From positions 15,116,704-15,180,703 of the forward strand of contig OZ024810.1 of NCBI GenBank assembly GCA_964017045.1: DNA of 64,000 bases, read 5' to 3'. The DNA comes from Omphiscola glabra. Lineage: Eukaryota > Mollusca > Gastropoda > Lymnaeidae. Each line of letters opens with the position of its first letter. Within the stretch, counting starts at the first letter, position 1. Positions 58,601-64,000 of the stretch are shown here, one piece after another. A model generated the notes under the pieces. The model saw nothing but the letters and a program-made list of their open reading frames with translations, did not search any database and was not told the DNA's origin. The translations under genes were made by a program, and so were the position numbers.

Positions 58601-58652
58601 GCCAACAGGCAGCCCTCTTACAAACAATTTCTGATCGCTTCCATTTTTCAAG
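58589..58652 (+). CDS. Gene B first coding exon (start of signal peptide)
   Basis: ATG in a fair context, 21 codons reading MAAEANRQPSYKQFLIASIFQ in two parts (MAAEANRQPSYK, QFLIASIFQ), then donor CAAG|GTAAGC in phase 1. Joined to the exon at 60613 the hydrophobic stretch continues as QFLIASIFQVLLNTS, giving basic, hydrophobic and polar regions typical of a signal peptide. An earlier ATG at 58580 is in another frame. Confidence 0.6.
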
Positions 58653-58711
58653 GTAAGCCTAATTAACATTTGTGTATGCACATTTATCATGTTTTCCAGT
58701 TTATACTAGAG

Positions 58712-59375
58712 CAGGGGGTCTCAAGCTCATATCATCCGGGGGCCGCTGGAGGTAGAGTCTGAGTGAGACTGGGCCACATCAAGTATTCCACACAAAAAAA
58801 AAAGCGATTACAAATGAAATAAACTACAACTGCTACCATCTGCTCAACATTTACTAATAGCAAAAGCATCTTCAAACAAAAGGCAGGCGCAGGCACAGTT
58901 AATGAATTATTGATGCAAAGGAAGATGCGATTGTAGGGAGAAGGATTTTTGATATTATCGTAGAAAAGGCCTTTTTTTACTAAACCTATTTTAAAAGTGA
59001 CCAAGCTGACAGGCTATGAATTTCCCTCACTCGTAATCACCAGTGGCGATTTTAATAGAGACTCTTTGATACTGTGTCAGATTGATACGGTTTGCTCAAT
59101 TACGTTTGTGCATTACCCCCTAACCGACTTTTAAAACGTTTCTCAAGCCCACACTTTGACCATTATGATCAACGTCGGATACAAACATAATAAAATCAGG
59201 ATTAGACTAGTCGGTGAGATTCGACTAGATCAGGTGCCGGAGGGTCACATTATATTTATGACAATGGGGGAAACACGCGGGCCGCATTAACAATAGACTT
59301 TGATGTCATGTAGCGGGCAGCAAACGTATCATCATGCGGAATACAAACGGCCCGCGGGCCACGAGTTTGAGACTG
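58712..59375. mobile_element. hAT-like non-autonomous element in gene B intron 1
   Basis: Left CAGGGGGTCTCAAGCTC and right CGGCCCGCGGGCCACGAG + TTTGAGACTG form degraded inverted ends around a 660-bp interior with no long frame. No target duplication recognised. Confidence 0.5.
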
Positions 59376-59472
59376 TTTGTAAATTATATAATATATGCAT
59401 TTGATCTTCATAAAAATATGGAGATCGTTACAAACTGCTATTTGCATAAGCCATAGCTTCGTTTAATAGTAT

Positions 59473-59660
59473 TGATCGTTCTTCACATGTGAAGATGACC
59501 AATGTTTTGACCTGAGAAGTAGCCTTGACTTGAACTGTATTTTTTTAAAAGTGATGGAGAGTTGCTTTATTCGTCAGCCTCACTCTATTGTCCTTGTCTA
59601 TTTTATCCAATAGCAACACTTAGTCAGAACGACTGGAAATAGGCAAGGGTGTAGTAGATG
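59473..59660 (+). mobile_element. SINE-like dispersed repeat, copy 3
   Basis: The best-preserved member: gtagccttgacttgaactgt, tttattcgtcagcctcactc, tattgtccttgtctatttta, cgactggaaatag. Same order as copies 1 and 2. Confidence 0.65.
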
Positions 59661-59815
59661 AGAATCAGTGTCTTTTTGGTTATTAGTAACAACAAAATTA
59701 CCAATATTTGATATTGTTCTTTATTAAAAATTTAACTCCACAAAGTGTCTACTTACTTCCACTAACTCTCTTGAAACTCACTTAAACTTAACAGCATTTC
59801 ACACTGACCCCCAAC

Positions 59816-60034
59816 ATGTGGGGTCAGTCTTCAAAGAATCAACACTCTTTCATACACAAGGGCTCATTGCAGCATGAGGCTGACAGAACAGCAGCTACAG
59901 CACACCAGAGACAAGCCAGGAAATACAGAACGAACTCTGTAATGGGAGTTGCTCCATCCGTCCCCATCATCTTATACACCAGAACATGTCGTGCAAGAAT
60001 TGACCTGATCAGCCATCTGCGCACCCACAGATAG
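59816..60034 (+). pseudogene. LINE C-terminal fragment with zinc-finger-like end
   Basis: A frame reads ADRTAATAHQRQARKYRTNS, then APSVPIILYTRTCRARIDL, then ISHLRTHR. The block C.R.CRARIGL-SHLRTH is a recurrent tail of non-LTR element ORFs (family knowledge). Here the first Cys is lost. It is a relic within intron 1 of gene B. Confidence 0.55.
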
Positions 60035-60154
60035 ACTCTGACCCGGCAACAGGCCGGTAATTAGAATATTCATGGTCGATCCTCAATAGAGGAAGCATCA
60101 CAGATACAATAATTTAAATACTATTTTAGTTGAAGTTATGTCAAACGATTATTA

Positions 60155-60460
60155 CAATGACCTATGGGTGAAAACCTAGTCACAGCAATTTTGAGAATCG
60201 ACATCATATGACCTATGAGTCAAAAGCTAGTCACAGCAATCTTGAGAGTCGAAATCAAATGACCTATGAGTCAAAAGCTAGTCACATACATTTTGAGAAT
60301 CGACATCAAATGACCTATGAGTCAATAGCTAGTCACAGCAATCTTGAGAGTCGAAATAAAATGAAATATGAGTGAAAAACCTAGTCACAACAATCTTGAA
60401 AGTCGAAATAAAAGTACCTTTCAGTCAAAACCTAGTCACAACAATCTTGAGAGTCAAAAC
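60155..60460. repeat. 51-bp minisatellite, about 6 copies
   Basis: Unit cctatgagtcaaaagctagt, cacagcaatcttgagagtcg, aaatcaaatga. Confidence 0.9.
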
Positions 60461-60511
60461 ACAATATAGATTTGAGAAAATGAGAAAAACTATATTTTGA
60501 GAAATGTTGGT

Positions 60512-60550
60512 TTTTTTTTTTTTTTTTTTTTTTTTGGGGGGGGGGGGGGG
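60512..60550. repeat. Poly(T) then poly(G) tract
   Basis: About 25 T followed by about 16 G, 60 bp before the gene B exon 2 acceptor. Confidence 0.85.
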
Positions 60551-60612
60551 ATAAATCATGTCAAGGGACATTTCTGCTTAGCAATTGTTGTTAACATTTA
60601 CTTGTGTTTCAG

Positions 60613-60815
60613 TTTTATTAAACACAAGCCAACAAGATAAAGCTACTATAATAGACAGGTCCAAGTCCCAATATTGTAAATCAGGACTCTTGGCGGGAAA
60701 AGATCAAATTTTATTGAACGTTTCTTATGAGGTGGAAGGAGATCTGCCTAGAGCGCCAGATTGTGTCGGTCTCTGGTTTCATAACATAAGTGTCGAACCA
60801 AGGGTGACAGTAAAG
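60613..60815 (+). CDS. Gene B exon 2, extracellular domain start
   Basis: Acceptor TACTTGTGTTTCAG, donor AAAG|GTAAAA; 203 nt, phase 1 in, phase 0 out. Reads VLLNTSQQDKATIIDRSK, then QYCKSGLLAGKDQILLNVSY, then PDCVGLWFHNISVEP. Two Cys, a Trp and three N-glycosylation sequons (NTS, NVS, NIS) suggest a secreted or membrane ectodomain, possibly half of an Ig-like fold. No family named with confidence. Later exons are outside the window or hidden in the repeats. Confidence 0.6.
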
Positions 60816-61433
60816 GTAAAAATCATGTCCCTAATTTGTGAGAGATCAGTTTCTTCATTAGACTCAGTTTAGAGCAGTGTTTCTCAAAATTGACGATGAA
60901 ATGATTCTACAATAGAATTGACTTAAAGTTGCCAAAGCTGTACACCAAGGCCTAACGTACAATGAAAACTTCTACAGGAATTGTTGCATCTAGACAAAAC
61001 TTTGTAAAACACATTTATTTTCATTGTTCCTTGTAATATTGCTGGATTGCAAGATAATAATATCGCCATTTCTTGTGAAGAGTTTTACTCTTCCTCGGTC
61101 GATTTTTATGGGACAATTTCTTTTAAAATAAAATTTGCTTGATATCCAAACTAAAATATTTACTACCGTAAAAGCTTAAGTTATTTAATTGTATGATATG
61201 ATATGAGCTATATAAATATAACTGCGCCTAATGGATAGATCACTGAAAAGCTGGAGGTATTAAACTCGTAATATTTAAAACTGTCGGTGCCATTGATATA
61301 ATGTCCTGCTCGTTATATAAGCCATAGCTCTTGAATGTCTTACCAAATTTTAAAGGGAAAACTCTTACATTTTTCCTTGGCTATCATATATATCATATCA
61401 TATCATATATCATATCATATCATATCATATCAT
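60816..61433. other. Gene B intron, nothing recognised
   Basis: AT-rich; ends in a (catat)n microsatellite at 61384-61433. Confidence 0.45.
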
Positions 61434-62762
61434 ATATATATATAAAAGTGAAAATTTGTTTGTTTGTTTGTGGGTTTGTCTGTTCCACAAAGGCTTTTAC
61501 ACGGATTGATGGATCTTGACCAAACTTGGCACATATATCCATCATTATCCAGAAGGAACTCTTAAGGGGTTAAGAACTTTTAAGAACATTTCGTTTGGGG
61601 CCGGGGGCCCTGAATTCGTTTTTTTCTTATATGAGCTATATAAACAAATTACAAACAAATACTCCTACGTGAATGGATGGACATCGATCAAACTTAGTAC
61701 ACGTACACTTGATGATCCATATTCAAATATCGAAGGGTACTGAACTCATAATATCCATTCTTCTGGGGCCGGGGGCCCCATTTCATTTTTCCTTATATGA
61801 GCTATATTAATAGCGATAAGCTTAATTCTCCTATATGAATGGATGGATCTTGACCAAACTTAGTACACATACACTTGATTATCCATGCTCAAATACAAAA
61901 GGGTACTGAACTCATAATATCCATTCTCCTGGGGCCGGGGGCCCATTTCATTTGTCCTAATATAATCTATATAAATATTAATAGGCTTAGACAACACTAT
62001 AGGTTATCTGTGAATTGATGGATATAAGCTTAGCTTTGTTGCAATACACTTCTTAGTCCATATGGAAATAACGGTGGCTGTAAAACTAATAATATCCAAT
62101 CTAGCATTTTCCAGAAAGTTCGATAACTTTAAAACGCTATATCTATGGCATTATTCAATAGATTTTAATGGGACAAATTTAAAATTTTAACGTCATAACT
62201 TACCTGAATGATTATTATAGGGCCCCATCTCAGGCAATACTAATTCGGAACAATTATGGAATGGGCCTCCGGGGCCCCTCTTTTAACTTAAATGTACTAT
62301 AGTTATAGAAATTCATTTAGTCGTATAATTTTTCGTATTCGAAGAATAATTATTACTAATAAAAGACTGTTTTTACACAGTTCGAGGAGGATAATAAATT
62401 TAATCTAGAATGTTCCAGAAAGTTCTATAGGTCAATAGGCTTAGACAACACTATAGTTTCTATGTCATTTGATGGATATAAGTCTAGGGTGGTAGCAAAA
62501 CACTTCACTGTCCGAACAGAAATATCGGTGGATGTAAAACTAATAATATCCAATCTAGAATTTTCCAGAAAGTTCGATATTCTTAAAATGCTATATCTAT
62601 GGCATTATTCAATAGATTTTATCGTGAAATGGGATAACATTAGAAAGCAGGGTCCCTAGATGGAACGGGATCGCACAGAGTACAGGATCCTTACGGGATC
62701 TGTAAGCCACCGGGATCGGGGTCCTAATGCAATCCCGGGCCACGCCGGGTATATCGGCTAGT
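61434..62762 (+). mobile_element. Helitron-like unit 1 (right array)
   Basis: Plus-strand orientation. Starts tatataaaagtgaaaatttg, followed by a tgtttgtttg tract and gatcttgaccaaacttggca. Ends in the hairpin CCCGGGCCACGCCGGG, tatatcgg, CTAG. Three core repeats with GGGGCC...CCC boxes. No protein frame. Confidence 0.65.
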
Positions 62763-64000
62763 ATATATATAAAAGTGAAAATTTGTTTGTGGGTTTGTTT
62801 GTCTGTTCCACAAAGGCTTTTACACGGATTAATGGATCTTGACCAAACTTGGCACATATATCCATCGTTATCCAGAAGGAACTCTTAAGGGGTCGAGAAA
62901 TTTTAATAACATTTCGTGTGGGGCCGGGGGCCCCGAATTCGTTTTTTTCTTATATGAGCTTTATAAAACAATTACAAACAAATACTCCTATGTGAATGGA
63001 TGAATATCGATCAAACGTAGTACACGAACGCTTGATTATCCATATTCAAATACCAAAGGGTACTGAACTCATAATATCCATTCTTCTGGGGCTGGGGGCC
63101 CCATTTCATTTTTCCTTATATGAGCTATATAAATAGCGATAGGCTTAATACTTACTACATGAGTTGATGGATTTTGACCGAACTTAGTTCACATACACTT
63201 GATTATCCATATTCAAATACTAAAGGGTACCGAATTCATAATATCCATTCCTCTGGGGCCGGGGGCCCCATTTCATTTTTCCTTATATAAGCTATATAAA
63301 TACCAATAGACTTAGACAACACTATAGGTTCTATGTGATTTGATGGATATAGGCCTAGGGTGGTAGCAATGCACTTCACTGTCCGTACTGAAACACCAGG
63401 GGATTTAAAACTATTAATATCCAATCTAGAATTTTCCAGAAAGTTCGATAACTTTAAAGCGTTATATCTATGGCATTATTCAATAGATTTTAATGGGACA
63501 AATTTAAAATTTTAACTTCATAACTTACCTGAATGATTTTTAGAGGGCCCCATCTCAGGCTAAACTAATTCGGTACAATTATGGAATGGGCCCCCGGTCC
63601 CCTCTTTTAACTTAAATTTACTATAGTCATAGAAATGCATTTAGTTGTATAATTTTTCGTATTTGAAGAATAATTACTTAGACAAGACAGTTTTTACACA
63701 GTTCGAGGAGGATAATACATTTAATCTAGAATGTTCCAGAAAGTTCTATAGGTCAATAGGCTTAGATAACACTTTAGTTTTTTTGTGAATTGATGGATAT
63801 AGGCCTAACGTGGTAGCAATACACTGCACTGTCCGTTTTTAGATATCGGTGTATTTAAAACTAAGAATATCCAATCTAGAATTTTCCAGAAAGTTCGATA
63901 TCTTTAAAAAGCTAAATATGTCACGACCAAATCAGGAAATGTGATAACATTGTAAAGGAGGGTCCCTAGATGAAACGGGATCCCAAAGAGAACATTATCC
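62763..64000 (+). mobile_element. Helitron-like unit 2 (right array), cut by window end
   Basis: Begins directly after the CTAGT of unit 1 with the same start sequence. It has reached the gggtccctagatgaaacggg segment that precedes the terminal hairpin, so only its last ~100 bp are missing. Confidence 0.65.

Noticed and set aside
58122..58690. Long frames on both strands of GWLAGWLV / QPANQPAS
   Set aside because: Translation of a 4/12-bp microsatellite; every frame is open.

Overview
This is eukaryotic DNA: AT-rich, full of repeats, with protein-coding exons bounded by GT-AG splice sites and separated by kilobase introns. I see no bacterial operons, rRNA, tRNA or CRISPR. The transposon mix suggests a lophotrochozoan, most likely a gastropod mollusc. 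That mix is hAT MITEs, SPIN-like elements, Helitron-like units with pearl-type internal repeats, and LINE remnants. The species assignment is inference.

Gene A (minus strand, about 53.8 kb down to 2.6 or 0.4 kb) dominates the window. I built it by eye from splice signals and reading-frame phase. It starts (5' end not found) with an Ig-domain exon (53479-53793) and a transmembrane exon (52125-52220), both with phase-1 ends. From there two routes keep the frame open. Route 1: a 13-nt microexon (49786-49798) joins a terminal exon (48221-49124) encoding a cysteine-peptidase-like domain. That domain resembles the herpesvirus large-tegument deubiquitinase fold (Cys plus Asp-Ser-His). Route 2: the same microexon and a second 13-nt microexon (41717-41729) restore phase 0. 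They lead to exons at 39.9 and 38.8 kb, then to 17 tiny phase 1-1 exons (18-228 nt) between 37.5 and 10.3 kb. Two adaptor exons (9155-9204 and 8535-8576) shift to phase 0 and lead into a 3.5-kb exon encoding a giant Arg/Ser repeat region (3935-7447). Candidate last exons lie at 2573-2620 and 430-1061. The domain and exon calls are supported by sequence; joining everything into one gene is a testable inference.

Gene B (plus strand) starts at 58589. A short first exon and a second exon (60613-60815) join in phase 1, giving a signal-peptide-like N-terminus. The rest lies beyond the window.

Repeats fill the introns. There are at least fifteen minisatellites with 10-57 bp units. There are two SPIN-like hAT elements with 8-bp target duplications, a second hAT MITE family (CAGTGGCGTAGC ends, one perfect 8-bp duplication), and two further hAT-like elements. 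There is a fold-back MITE, a GC-rich retro-insertion with an exact 16-bp target duplication, a three-copy SINE-like family, and three degenerate LINE fragments. Two head-to-tail arrays of Helitron-like units lie at 22.8-27.2 kb (minus orientation) and 61.4-64.0 kb (plus orientation, cut by the window end).
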